Below, in pieces: positions 1-7,414 of a stretch of DNA of 24,908 nt; positions within the stretch are counted from its first letter, which is position 1, and each line of letters starts with the position of its first letter. Source of the DNA: Candidatus Peregrinibacteria bacterium CG10_big_fil_rev_8_21_14_0_10_49_16 (GTDB taxonomy: Bacteria; Patescibacteriota; Gracilibacteria; Peribacterales; Peribacteraceae); assembly GCA_002772605.1 (NCBI GenBank), contig PFDS01000056.1, forward strand, positions 1 through 24,908, written 5' to 3'. Position numbers and translations under genes: made by a program. The notes beneath the pieces are model-generated. The model did no database searches. It was not told the origin of the DNA and worked only from the letters and a program-made list of their open reading frames with translations.

Positions 1-331
1 TGTACTTCGTTTTCATGGGTCTGTTATCTGGCTCATCTGCAATAGTTCCGTACAGTGTGACCTCCTGTCCCGTGGCATACGTATCGATACTGTGTGCAGA
101 GGGAATGTGGGTGGTGCGTGAGATACTGAAGAGGGCTAGAATGATGCCGAAGCTTACGCTCAGCAGCACCCGTCCCTGGGTGCGGTTTGTAAAGCAAATG
201 CCGCATACTGCACATAATCCAAGAGTTACCCACAGGATCACTGGATACGTCGCTTTTTGGTGCCATTGCAGAAAAAAGATGGTGACGAGAAATATGCTGC
301 AGACAATGTACGTGTAATGGTGGGGACGCAT
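1..331 (-). CDS. comEC: ComEC/Rec2-family DNA-uptake channel, N-terminal part (cut by window edge)
   Basis: An open frame on the minus strand starts at ATG 329-331 and runs off the window start, giving about 110 residues. The translation begins MRPHHYTYIV and has three closely spaced hydrophobic segments (about residues 8-22, 28-46 and 52-68). These are followed by a beta-type stretch with VTLYGTIADEPDNRP, which resembles the OB-fold/DUF4131 region after the first membrane segments of ComEC, the inner-membrane channel that brings single-stranded DNA into the cell. The start lies 7 nt after the ksgA stop, so the two are probably co-transcribed. Only the N-terminus is visible and the competence and metallo-beta-lactamase-like domains lie outside, so the family call rests on one motif and topology. 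Confidence 0.7.
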   Translation of the reverse strand, partial: MRPHHYTYIVCSIFLVTIFFLQWHQKATYPVILWVTLGLCAVCGICFTNRTQGRVLLSVSFGIILALFSISRTTHIPSAHSIDTYATGQEVTLYGTIADEPDNRPMKTKY

Positions 332-338
332 GAGTAAG

Positions 339-1139
339 TCAGTGTACAGTGTACTTTGCCAGCTCAATCCATTCCTGTACCGTCACGGTCTGGGGTCGTC
401 TTGTTGGGTCAATGCATGCTTTGTGGAGCAGTGCCATCCCGTGAGGGAGGGTACCGACGGTATTGCGAAGCATTTTTCGTTTTTGTGAGAACGCGTGTTT
501 GGCGAGCGTGAAAATCTGTTGCAGGATTTCCGGTGAGGTGAGTGGAGCTGGAAAGCATTCTATGTAGAGTACAGCAGAATCTACCTGTGGTGGCGGGAGA
601 AAACTTGCGGGTGGGACGGTACAGATCGTGTGAGGTGTCCCGAAGAGGTGGACGAGAATGGTGAGAAGTCCGGCATGCTCTGTATCACATATTTTCTCCG
701 CAACTTCTTTCTGCATAAGAAGTGTCAGTGATTGTGGCGGCTGCTTAGATTCTAAGAACGCATGTCGCAGCAGTGGAGAAGTGATGTGGTAGGGAATGTT
801 TGCGACAACTTTGTATGGATCGGTTGGGAATGGTACCTGGAGGGCATTACCGTTGATGAGCGTGAGATGGTGTGGTGCATGTGTAAATGCATTGAGGAGG
901 GGAATGAGTTTTGTATCAATCTCGATAGCAGTGACATGTTTCGCAGCTTTAAGAAGCTCCCGTGTGAGCACACCGATTCCCGAGCCGATTTCCACAATGC
1001 AATCTTGTGGCCGAATGTCGGCTGTTTCGACGATACTCTCGAGCACAGCTTGATCGATCAGGAAGTGTTGTCCGAGGTCTTTATTGAGCTGCAAACGATG
1101 TGTTTTACAAAAACCGTGTACTTCTTGTGCAAGTTCCAT
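339..1139 (-). CDS. rsmA: 16S rRNA (adenine1518-N6/adenine1519-N6)-dimethyltransferase KsgA/RsmA
   Basis: This 266-residue protein matches the KsgA/RsmA family, which dimethylates two adjacent adenines in the 3' helix of 16S rRNA during small-subunit maturation. Visible motifs are the N-terminal DLGQHFL, the SAM-binding EIGSGIG (50-56), the acidic EID ending the next strand (73-75), and the catalytic NIPYHITSPLL (114-124). The C-terminal helical domain with FLPPPQVDSAV is also present. The frame stays open to an ATG at 1166, but I prefer ATG 1137-1139 (MELAQEV): the longer form would overlap the divergent gene's start, and a -10-like TATACC lies at 1150-1155. ComEC follows 7 nt downstream. 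Confidence 0.93.
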   Translation of the reverse strand: MELAQEVHGFCKTHRLQLNKDLGQHFLIDQAVLESIVETADIRPQDCIVEIGSGIGVLTRELLKAAKHVTAIEIDTKLIPLLNAFTHAPHHLTLINGNALQVPFPTDPYKVVANIPYHITSPLLRHAFLESKQPPQSLTLLMQKEVAEKICDTEHAGLLTILVHLFGTPHTICTVPPASFLPPPQVDSAVLYIECFPAPLTSPEILQQIFTLAKHAFSQKRKMLRNTVGTLPHGMALLHKACIDPTRRPQTVTVQEWIELAKYTVH

Positions 1140-1149
1140 GTTCTGTAAG

Positions 1150-1157
1150 GGTATACT
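1150..1157. promoter_or_regulatory. Shared divergent -10 region between ksgA and the SLH gene
   Basis: The palindromic core GTATAC gives TATACT on the plus strand (1152-1157), 7 nt before the SLH-protein ATG at 1165, and TATACC on the minus strand (1150-1155), 10 nt before the ksgA ATG at 1139. A start about 7 nt after a -10 box would make both mRNAs leaderless or nearly so. No good -35 element is visible on either side. Confidence 0.5.
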
Positions 1158-1164
1158 GCCAATC

Positions 1165-2811
1165 ATGCGTTTCCTATGGTTTTTCGCTCTCCCGATTGCA
1201 GCTGTGCCTTTTGTGACTCTTGCGCGGGATTACTCTGCATCCTGGGGTTACGCAGATAGTGTTCCTGATCGAGAGACAGCTATTGGCGTGACTGTGCTCA
1301 CGCAGGAGGGAGTTCTGGAAGGCAATCCCGATGGGACATTTCGTCCATACAATCTTGTCAACCGTGCAGAGTTCATGAAAATTGCCATGAAGCTTTCTCC
1401 AGAAGGTGCTGGAACCTATCCGTCAGGATGTTTTCCTGATGTGCCTTTCGGCGTATGGTTTGAGAGTTTTGTCTGTCGTGCTAAAGAACTCGGCATTGTG
1501 CATGGGAATGCTTTACCGGGTCTCTCCAAAGATGAATGGCCTTTTCAGCCCGCACGGTCTGTGCAGTATGAAGAAGTGCTTAAAGTGTTTGTGAATATCT
1601 TTCAGCTTCCTGTTTCTGCCGACGAAGGAGAATGGTATGTGCCTTTCTTGCGTGCTGCGGAGCAGCATGGACTGGTGTTACCAAGTCTGCGACCTGGCCA
1701 TCGCCTCATGCGCGGTGAGCTTGCCCGTCTTGCTGCAGCATTTCTCGCATACTCTGAAGGAGAGTTAGACCTGCTCCGATCTGCGGAAGAAGGAGAAGTG
1801 CTCTTGCCACTTTTTTCATCTCATGCGTCTAGTTCTTCTTTTGCATCTTTTGCATCCTTTGCTTCTTCCCAATCCAATGTACGTTATGATGAACTGTCCG
1901 ATACGGATGTGCGTTCGCAGTTTCTTCTCCTCGGTCAGGTGTCTCCCATGTTGGCCAAAGTGAGGATTTTTCATGATGATGAGCCTTTTACGGTGACGGA
2001 AGTTGCCGTTGATCTGACGCAGTCAGTACGCAGTGTTGAGGCACTCTTTGTTTATGACGAAGACCGTCGCTACTTAGGTCGTGCGAATCTGGATAACTCT
2101 GTTGGGACTGGTCTTCGTTACACGCTGACACTGTCCTCAGGAACGTTGGATATACCAAAACGGGAAAATGTATCTATCTATGTTCGTGCAATGATGAAGG
2201 ATAAGGACAGTGGAGGAGTTGGAGGGGAGCATGTACAGGTAGATGACTTTACTGTGACAGGAGATGGCATTTGGTCCAATTCCACAGTGACGACAACATC
2301 TTCGGAAACATTCCTCCCGTTCCAAACGGCACGTGCCCGCATTACGGATGTTCGCAATGCTGATACAGCGGAAGGGACAATACCTTTTGGATCGAATCAG
2401 CTTGTGGGATTTTTCGAGTTTTTGTCAGAACGTAGCGATAATTCTGCAGAAATTTCCGTCGGTGATTTGGTATTCACTGTGAGTGCAACGAATGATCTCA
2501 TGCTTACAAACTTCACACTTCAAGGGGATGGTGCCGGTGATATGCATTCCTGTTCCCTGTCGTCGACCACGCTCACATGCGCATCCATTCCTCTTTCGCA
2601 TGGCACGTTAGGAACTGTCGGCAAACGTCGCGTGCGTATTTTCGCCGATGTATCAACCGATAGCACTGTGACGAATCCATCGTTGCAGTTATCTCTCAAC
2701 GGTGCCGGCACATTGACATCCACGGGCTCCGTTACGTGGACCGACGGTACGTCCGATTACAGTTGGGTAGAAGACGGCACTCCCGTAGCACGCGGGATGG
2801 TGATGAAATAG
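1165..2811 (+). CDS. SLH-domain surface (S-layer-type) protein
   Basis: This 548-residue exported protein starts MRFLWFFALPIAAVPFVTLA, a typical signal peptide with likely cleavage near residue 20. Two clear S-layer homology repeats and a weaker third follow: about 31-80 (NPDGTFRPYNLVNRAEFMK), about 88-147 (FPDVPFGVWFESFVCRAKELGIV), and about 150-196. SLH domains bind secondary cell-wall polymer and anchor proteins at the surface. A low-complexity Ser/Ala/Phe linker (about 219-237) separates them from a Thr/Ser-rich, beta-strand-like region to the end. The frame is open upstream to 1084 but that would overlap ksgA and lacks a signal peptide, so ATG 1165 is the start. The C-terminal function is unknown. 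The gene converges on uvrD with only 2 nt between stops. Confidence 0.85.
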   Translation: MRFLWFFALPIAAVPFVTLARDYSASWGYADSVPDRETAIGVTVLTQEGVLEGNPDGTFRPYNLVNRAEFMKIAMKLSPEGAGTYPSGCFPDVPFGVWFESFVCRAKELGIVHGNALPGLSKDEWPFQPARSVQYEEVLKVFVNIFQLPVSADEGEWYVPFLRAAEQHGLVLPSLRPGHRLMRGELARLAAAFLAYSEGELDLLRSAEEGEVLLPLFSSHASSSSFASFASFASSQSNVRYDELSDTDVRSQFLLLGQVSPMLAKVRIFHDDEPFTVTEVAVDLTQSVRSVEALFVYDEDRRYLGRANLDNSVGTGLRYTLTLSSGTLDIPKRENVSIYVRAMMKDKDSGGVGGEHVQVDDFTVTGDGIWSNSTVTTTSSETFLPFQTARARITDVRNADTAEGTIPFGSNQLVGFFEFLSERSDNSAEISVGDLVFTVSATNDLMLTNFTLQGDGAGDMHSCSLSSTTLTCASIPLSHGTLGTVGKRRVRIFADVSTDSTVTNPSLQLSLNGAGTLTSTGSVTWTDGTSDYSWVEDGTPVARGMVMK

Positions 2812-2813
2812 TG

Positions 2814-5090
2814 TTATACAGCTTTCAATGGCGCAATACTCAGGGCGAATTTTTTGCGTTCGCCGCCATCAAACTGAATGTCTACGATGTCACCGTTGCG
2901 ACTCATGATGGTTCCCGTGCCGAAGGTTGGGTGATGCACGCGAGATCCTTCTTCAAGGTCGTGTATCTGACTATCCATCTCACTCCAATCGATATCCTGG
3001 TTGAATTCGATGTCAATTTCTTTGTGTTGGCGATAGGGTTCCACCTTTTTGTCCACCCCGAGCGTTGTCGAGGCGGGTTTCCAGCCGAAGCTGCTTAAGA
3101 CACTGTGGCTTTTCCTCTCGACCACTGTTTCTGGCAGATCGTCTAAAAATCTACTGGGAGCATTGTTCTGTGTATTGCCCCAGAGCATACGTTGCTGAGC
3201 ACAAAGAATATGCAGGTGGGTCTTTGCGCGTGTCATGCCGACGTACATCAAACGGCGCTCTTCTTCGAGTTGTGCATGATCGAAGCTACTGGAACTGTGT
3301 GGGAAAATGCCTTCTTCACACCCGCCAATAATGACATGTTCGAACTCCAGCCCCTTGCAGAGGTGGAGAGTCATGAGCGTGAGGGCATCGTCTTTTGCTT
3401 CATTGAGTTTGTCCACCTCCGAGACGAGGGCAACTTCTTCCAGGAAGAACATGAGAGAGCTCTGCGGAGGCAGTGTGTCGTATTTATGCATGACACTGAT
3501 GAGTTCTTGAATGTTTTGCCAACGTTCTTCACCTTCTTCCGTTTCGTCTCTCAGCCAGCGCTCGAGTCCCAGATCTTCTATGAGTTTTTGTGTCAGATTA
3601 CTCACTGTGTCATGTTCTGACTTGATGCGGTACTCTTTGATGAGGTGCGTGAAGCGTTGGAGCACTTCTTGTTTCGGTTGTGAGAGTGCAGAAACATTTT
3701 GGATTTCTTCCAGTGTTTCCCACAAGGTTAGGCCGTGTGCATTTGCATATGTTTGGATCTTATCGAGCGTAGTTTGACCTATTTTCCTTCCGGGAACATT
3801 GATCACACGGAGGAGGGAAACTGTATCCTGTGGGTTCAAGAGGAGGTAGAGGTACGCAAGAATGTCTTTTACTTCTTTTCGTGCGTAGAACTTAAATCCG
3901 CCAACAATCCTATAAGGAATGCCAAAACGCATGCAGGCTTCTTCGAAAAGTCTGGACTGTGCGTTGGTACGGTAGAGAATGACCTGCTCATTCAGTGTCA
4001 GACCTTCGCGTTTCTTCGCTTCCACAGCGCGCAAGGCTTCTTCCGCTTCGCTGCGTTCGTGTTCCACTTCATGAATGAGAACGTGCGGTCCATCTGTGCG
4101 TTCTGTCCACATCTTCTTCTCGGGACGGTTCGGGTTAGGGGAAATAACACCATCTGCTGCGGTGAGAATCGGTTGTGTTGAACGATAGTTACGTTCGAGT
4201 TTTATCTCGACTGCATCAGGATATTCCTTTTTGAATTCCAGGATGTTTCGGATATCCGCTCCGCGGAATGCGTAGATGGACTGATCGGGATCGCCGATGA
4301 CACAGAGGTTACGGTACTTTTGTGCGAGGAGCGTGATGAAGAGGTATTGTGCGTGATTGGTGTCCTGATACTCGTCAACGTGCAGGTAGCGCCAAGTTTC
4401 CTGGTATCGGTCCAGCACCTTTGAACATTCGTGGAAGAGATGTACGGTTTCGAGAATAAGATCATCGAAATCGAGTGCGTTACTCTCGCGTAACTTTTTT
4501 TGGTAGTGCGCGTACACGCGAACCACTTGTTCCAACCTCGCAGTTGTAGCATCTTTTTCTGCGTCCTTCGGACTCATGGCTTCCGCCTTGAAGCGTCCGA
4601 TGTAGCCGAGTGCTGCGCGAGGTTTGAGTTCCGATTCATCAATGTGCATCTCTTTCAGTACTTCTCTCATGAGTTTCTGCTGGTCATCTGCATCGTAAAT
4701 CACGAAATTGCGATCACGTCCCAACTGTTCGATATCTCGTCGGAGAATGCGAACACAGACTGAGTGAAATGTTCCCATAGTAGGAATTTTTGCTGCAGAG
4801 AGCTCTTTGTTCTGCATAATAAATTCAGAGCTTTCTGCAGTAATGCTGAGCAGGCTTTGAACACGTTCTTTCATTTCACTTGCCGCTTTGTTTGTAAATG
4901 TGACGGCAAGGATTTGCCATGGCTCCACGCCGTTATGCATCAGGTAGGCGATGCGGTGGGTCAGCGCACGCGTCTTACCACTTCCTGCTCCAGCCAAGAT
5001 AAATGTCGGTCCGTTCGTATGTTCAACGGCCTTTCTCTGTTCTTCGTTTAAGGGCTCTAAAATGCGGTCAAGAGTGAGGGAAGTGGGCAT
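2814..5090 (-). CDS. pcrA: UvrD/PcrA-type superfamily 1A DNA helicase
   Basis: This is a full-length SF1A 3'-5' helicase of 758 residues from ATG 5090. The ordered motifs are: Q-motif LNEEQRKAV; Walker A AGAGSGKT (33-40); motif II VDEYQDTN (238-245); motif III GDPDQSIYAFRG (266-277); motif IV NYRSTQ; motif V TLHLCKGLEFE; motif VI RRLMYVGMTRA. The C-terminus VHHPTFGTGTI...IQFDGGERKKF...APL resembles the Tudor-like PcrA tail that contacts RNA polymerase, which favours PcrA over other UvrD members. Roles in the family are nucleotide excision repair and removal of protein blocks. The frame opens 9 nt earlier (ATG 5099), but a minus-strand TATACT at 5101-5106 would place transcription start inside that extension, so MPTSLTL is preferred. 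Confidence 0.93.
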   Translation of the reverse strand: MPTSLTLDRILEPLNEEQRKAVEHTNGPTFILAGAGSGKTRALTHRIAYLMHNGVEPWQILAVTFTNKAASEMKERVQSLLSITAESSEFIMQNKELSAAKIPTMGTFHSVCVRILRRDIEQLGRDRNFVIYDADDQQKLMREVLKEMHIDESELKPRAALGYIGRFKAEAMSPKDAEKDATTARLEQVVRVYAHYQKKLRESNALDFDDLILETVHLFHECSKVLDRYQETWRYLHVDEYQDTNHAQYLFITLLAQKYRNLCVIGDPDQSIYAFRGADIRNILEFKKEYPDAVEIKLERNYRSTQPILTAADGVISPNPNRPEKKMWTERTDGPHVLIHEVEHERSEAEEALRAVEAKKREGLTLNEQVILYRTNAQSRLFEEACMRFGIPYRIVGGFKFYARKEVKDILAYLYLLLNPQDTVSLLRVINVPGRKIGQTTLDKIQTYANAHGLTLWETLEEIQNVSALSQPKQEVLQRFTHLIKEYRIKSEHDTVSNLTQKLIEDLGLERWLRDETEEGEERWQNIQELISVMHKYDTLPPQSSLMFFLEEVALVSEVDKLNEAKDDALTLMTLHLCKGLEFEHVIIGGCEEGIFPHSSSSFDHAQLEEERRLMYVGMTRAKTHLHILCAQQRMLWGNTQNNAPSRFLDDLPETVVERKSHSVLSSFGWKPASTTLGVDKKVEPYRQHKEIDIEFNQDIDWSEMDSQIHDLEEGSRVHHPTFGTGTIMSRNGDIVDIQFDGGERKKFALSIAPLKAV

Positions 5091-5100
5091 GTGAAGCATC

Positions 5101-5106
5101 AGTATA
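5101..5106 (-). promoter_or_regulatory. -10 box for the pcrA/uvrD-type gene
   Basis: TATACT on the minus strand ends 10 nt before ATG 5090. Transcription would start between ATG 5099 and ATG 5090, giving an essentially leaderless mRNA and deciding the start. No convincing -35 element is visible. Confidence 0.5.
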
Positions 5107-5152
5107 GCGTATTGGTTTCGCTTGCGGCGCCTCTTTTTCTACAATCCTATGT

Positions 5153-5158
5153 TATACT
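5153..5158 (+). promoter_or_regulatory. -10 box for the small membrane-anchored protein
   Basis: TATACT lies 39 nt before the ATG at 5198. Unlike most genes here, this mRNA would have a leader with a Shine-Dalgarno sequence (GAGGTG, 5188-5193, 4 nt before ATG). The -35 region is weak. Confidence 0.45.
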
Positions 5159-5197
5159 TCTCTTTCTCCTTCCGCTCTTTTCAAAGTGAGGTGAATC

Positions 5198-5653
5198 ATG
5201 AGAGTGATAGTCGGTATTCTTTGTGTCGTTATCCTGGCTCTTGGCACTGGAGTTTTCTTGTCGCACAAGGAAAATCGCCAACTCCAGGAAACGGTGGCTG
5301 TGCGCGACAGGCAATTGGATGTCTACTGGGAGAGATACAGTGTGTTTGTTCCGGGTAACGTCCTGAAAGGTTCTGATGCGGTGTATTTCATTCAGGTGAA
5401 AACATCGCCCAATCGAACATCCATGGGGGGAGCTACCACGGATGCGTGGCTCTCTGTCAAACAGAAGTTGAAAGATGCGGGATTCGTCATAACCGATGGA
5501 TCTGTTGTGATGGAAGACGATTGTGAATATTTCTTTGCAGGGATGAAGGTGCCGAAGGACTGGAATCAGCCGCTGCCGCAGTTTCTGCTTCCCGAGCCTA
5601 TATCAAAAGGGGAAGGGCGCGTTTCGGGCTGTGGCTGGTTGCAAAACAAGTGA
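5198..5653 (+). CDS. Small membrane-anchored protein of unknown function
   Basis: This 151-residue protein is not one I recognise. It begins MRVIVGILCVVILALGTGVF, a single N-terminal hydrophobic segment (about 3-21) that is a signal anchor or uncleaved signal; no lipobox Cys follows. A short helix with charged heptads (LQETVAVRDRQLDVYWERY) comes next, then a compact mixed region with a cluster of acidic residues (MEDDCEYF) and a late Cys. It stands alone between divergent pcrA and convergent rmuC, has its own -10 box, a good Shine-Dalgarno sequence and a strong terminator, so it is a monocistronic, probably well-expressed unit. The mature part would face the outside of the membrane. Confidence 0.7.
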   Translation: MRVIVGILCVVILALGTGVFLSHKENRQLQETVAVRDRQLDVYWERYSVFVPGNVLKGSDAVYFIQVKTSPNRTSMGGATTDAWLSVKQKLKDAGFVITDGSVVMEDDCEYFFAGMKVPKDWNQPLPQFLLPEPISKGEGRVSGCGWLQNK

Positions 5654-5674
5654 TCTTTTTCTGTGGAAGGAGAG

Positions 5675-5706
5675 TTGAGACGTCCTCCTAGGACGTCTCA
5701 ATTTTT
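5675..5706 (+). terminator. Strong Rho-independent terminator
   Basis: A perfect 11-bp stem (5675-5685 with 5691-5701; arm TTGAGACGTCC) with a 5-nt loop is followed by TTTTT (5702-5706). It lies 21 nt after the stop at 5653. On the minus strand the hairpin is not followed by a T-run, so it serves the plus-strand gene. Confidence 0.85.
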
Positions 5707-5710
5707 ATAT

Positions 5711-6856
5711 TCAGACATCATCTATTTGCATTTGTGGTTGTGGGTTGGTCAAATTTTTTAGTTCTGCCCTAATTGCTTCGGGACTTGTGGTCAGCCTTTT
5801 TTGCTCTGCTGTATTGAGATTGAGATTTCTCATCTTTGATTTTTTAATAGCAATTTCTTCTACTAGAGCAGGATCTATGTTTTTCGCGCGCCCCAATGTT
5901 TCCAATCCGTGTTGCATTAATGCAAAGTCCACGGCGTTGCGAGAACTAATGTGAAAATCAAATTGTGCAATAAGATCTACAATGTTTTCTCGTTGCTGCG
6001 GATCCATCTGTTCAGCAAATTCGTAGTTTTCTATTTTCTTGAAGGATGCGAGAATAGGCGGTATCGCTTCTGGAGAAATAACAAAGAAGCTGAAGCCGTC
6101 TTCGTAGAAGCGTGTTTTCTTTAGCTGTTTCAATGCTTCAGTTGGGATGACAAGAAAGATCGCGGGGTAGATTATTTCATTTCCCTTCACTTTCTTTGTT
6201 GTACTTTTTACCTGGTCATTAATGTATGTTTGCAAATTCTTACTAGAAGAGATCTTTGCATCGAAGATAACGTATTGTTCGAGAAAGGCTATCATGCAAT
6301 CAGGTTTTAGCTTTCCATAAAAACCCTCTGGCAAGTTATTACTGTCGTACGCAACAAAGTTAAAGTCTGGTTTTTTGCAGAGATCGAAGATGAGTGACTT
6401 CACGGAGTCTTCATGTTCTTTCCACATATGATCCCATTCTTCCAATTGTTTTTGTCGACGCTCGTCATCTTCGCGCTGCACACGAGCCCGTTCCTGTTTC
6501 CAGCTTTCTTCTGAAGTGTGCAATTTGTTTAGAGCATCTTGGTGTTCCTTTTCTTTGCGTTCAGCAGTGGCTTCATGTTTGGAAATGGTATTCTGTAACT
6601 TTTCATTTTCTTTTCGAAGAATTTGCATGTCCTTTTCTAAATTCACATTTTGTGCATAGAACTGTTTGCCTTCTCCAGACATACGGTCATTTTCTGATCG
6701 TAGTTCTGCAACTTGCTGTTTCAGCTCTCCTATATACTCATCTTTTTTTTGAACAATTTCTTCTGTACCAGATAAGGGTGATCGGGATTTTCTCAAGACG
6801 ATAAAAGCTGTGCATCCAATGAGCACGCCAATAATGATGAGTGTGTCTATATTCAT
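5711..6856 (-). CDS. rmuC: RmuC-family DNA recombination protein
   Basis: This 381-residue protein has the RmuC layout. There is an N-terminal membrane helix (about 4-22, IDTLIIIGVLIGCTAFIVL), then a long charged coiled coil (about 31-150), then a PD-(D/E)XK-type nuclease core with KPDCMI (184-189) and VIFDAK (196-201), whose D186, D199 and K201 fit the catalytic set. RmuC proteins limit inversions and other rearrangements at short inverted repeats. The C-terminus is Gln/Pro-rich and variable. ATG 6856 sits 8 nt behind a good promoter, so the start is well supported. Its 3' end converges on the terminator of the upstream plus-strand gene. Confidence 0.88.
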   Translation of the reverse strand: MNIDTLIIIGVLIGCTAFIVLRKSRSPLSGTEEIVQKKDEYIGELKQQVAELRSENDRMSGEGKQFYAQNVNLEKDMQILRKENEKLQNTISKHEATAERKEKEHQDALNKLHTSEESWKQERARVQREDDERRQKQLEEWDHMWKEHEDSVKSLIFDLCKKPDFNFVAYDSNNLPEGFYGKLKPDCMIAFLEQYVIFDAKISSSKNLQTYINDQVKSTTKKVKGNEIIYPAIFLVIPTEALKQLKKTRFYEDGFSFFVISPEAIPPILASFKKIENYEFAEQMDPQQRENIVDLIAQFDFHISSRNAVDFALMQHGLETLGRAKNIDPALVEEIAIKKSKMRNLNLNTAEQKRLTTSPEAIRAELKNLTNPQPQMQIDDV

Positions 6857-6864
6857 AGATATGG

Positions 6865-6894
6865 AGTATACGGCTCCGAGGGGTGTATTCTCAA
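6865..6894 (-). promoter_or_regulatory. Promoter of rmuC, leaderless type
   Basis: On the minus strand, TTGAGA (6889-6894), an 18-nt spacer and TATACT (6865-6870) are followed by 8 nt and the rmuC ATG. No Shine-Dalgarno sequence could fit in the mRNA. Confidence 0.6.
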
Positions 6895-6901
6895 TGTTCT
6901 C

Positions 6902-6930
6902 TTGATTTTACCAGTTTCATATGGAATAAT
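6902..6930 (+). promoter_or_regulatory. Candidate rpsO promoter with a roughly 80-nt leader
   Basis: TTGATT (6902-6907), a 17-nt spacer and AATAAT (6925-6930) would start transcription near 6937. The leader to ATG 7018 contains several self-complementary stretches, such as CCTTT/AAAGG (6955-6966) and a GGGG/CCCC pair just before the start. Translation of rpsO is autoregulated through its leader in other bacteria; whether this one is a homologous control element is inference. Confidence 0.45.
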
Positions 6931-7017
6931 CTTTATGTCCATGCTTTTGGATATCCCTTTTCAAAGGTTCGCAAGGGCGTGGCGGGGTAGGTTTTCCGTA
7001 TTTCCCCTTTTCTCACT

Positions 7018-7287
7018 ATGGTTCTTAGACGCACGCAAAAACGGTCCCTTATCTCCAAGCATCGTACTCATAAGAAAGACACGGGATCTCCGCATGTGCA
7101 GGTGGCCATTTTGACGAAAGAAATTGCCCTTCTGACAAAGCATTTGCAGGAACATAAGAAAGATCACTCAGCACGTCGCGGTCTGCTCGCAAAAGTCGCC
7201 CAGCGCCGCCGACTTCTCAACTATCTTCGCATGAATAAGCCGGTGGAGTACCAGAAGGTCCTGGAGGCAAATAAGTTGAAGAGATAA
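7018..7287 (+). CDS. rpsO: 30S ribosomal protein S15
   Basis: This 89-residue protein has the normal S15 length and signature: HKKDTGSPHVQVAILT, then the helical LTKHLQEHKKDHSARRGLL and the basic RRRLLNYLRMNKPVEYQKVLE. S15 is a primary binder of the 16S rRNA central domain, needed for S6/S18 assembly and for bridge B4 with the large subunit. The start ATG 7018 is fixed by the conserved N-terminus MVLRRTQKRSLI. There is no clear Shine-Dalgarno sequence. pnp follows 127 nt later, the common bacterial rpsO-pnp order, but separated here by its own promoter and a structured leader. Confidence 0.97.
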   Translation: MVLRRTQKRSLISKHRTHKKDTGSPHVQVAILTKEIALLTKHLQEHKKDHSARRGLLAKVAQRRRLLNYLRMNKPVEYQKVLEANKLKR

Positions 7288-7305
7288 GTTTTTTTGTGTT
7301 ATACT
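7276..7305 (+). promoter_or_regulatory. Internal promoter for pnp
   Basis: TTGAAG (7276-7281), an 18-nt spacer and TATACT (7300-7305) lie across the rpsO 3' end. Transcription would start near 7312, giving pnp a leader of about 100 nt. Confidence 0.6.
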
Positions 7306-7311
7306 AAAGCT

Positions 7312-7414
7312 CTCTACCCTTATGCTTGGGTTTACGTGCTAGCGCTGTGATACAGCCCTAACCTGTGAATCCACCGCAAGGGTATGGGGATTCTCTATTT
7401 TTTACCCTTGTTGT
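7312..7414 (+). promoter_or_regulatory. Structured pnp leader, candidate attenuator or switch
   Basis: The leader holds a small hairpin GCTGT/ACAGC (7344-7348 with 7352-7356). It also holds a terminator-like hairpin GAATCC/GGATTC (7367-7372 with 7388-7393) followed shortly by TTTTTT (7398-7403). AAGGGTA (7378-7384) can pair with either TACCCTT upstream (7315-7321) or TACCCTT downstream (7403-7409, extended to 8 bp with C7377/G7410), but not both. The downstream arm sits just before the pnp ATG at 7415. In enterobacteria PNPase represses itself through its leader; the arrangement here is different in detail and its function is inferred. Confidence 0.5.

Noticed and set aside
33..266. Minus-strand open frame of 77 codons near the window start
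   Set aside because: It overlaps the comEC frame, whose translation has membrane helices and a recognisable motif; the 77-codon product is Cys/His-rich shadow sequence.
1838..1870. Short tandem TTTTGCATC-like units in the SLH gene as a repeat array
   Set aside because: They encode a Ser/Ala/Phe linker in frame and are too short and few for a CRISPR or VNTR call.
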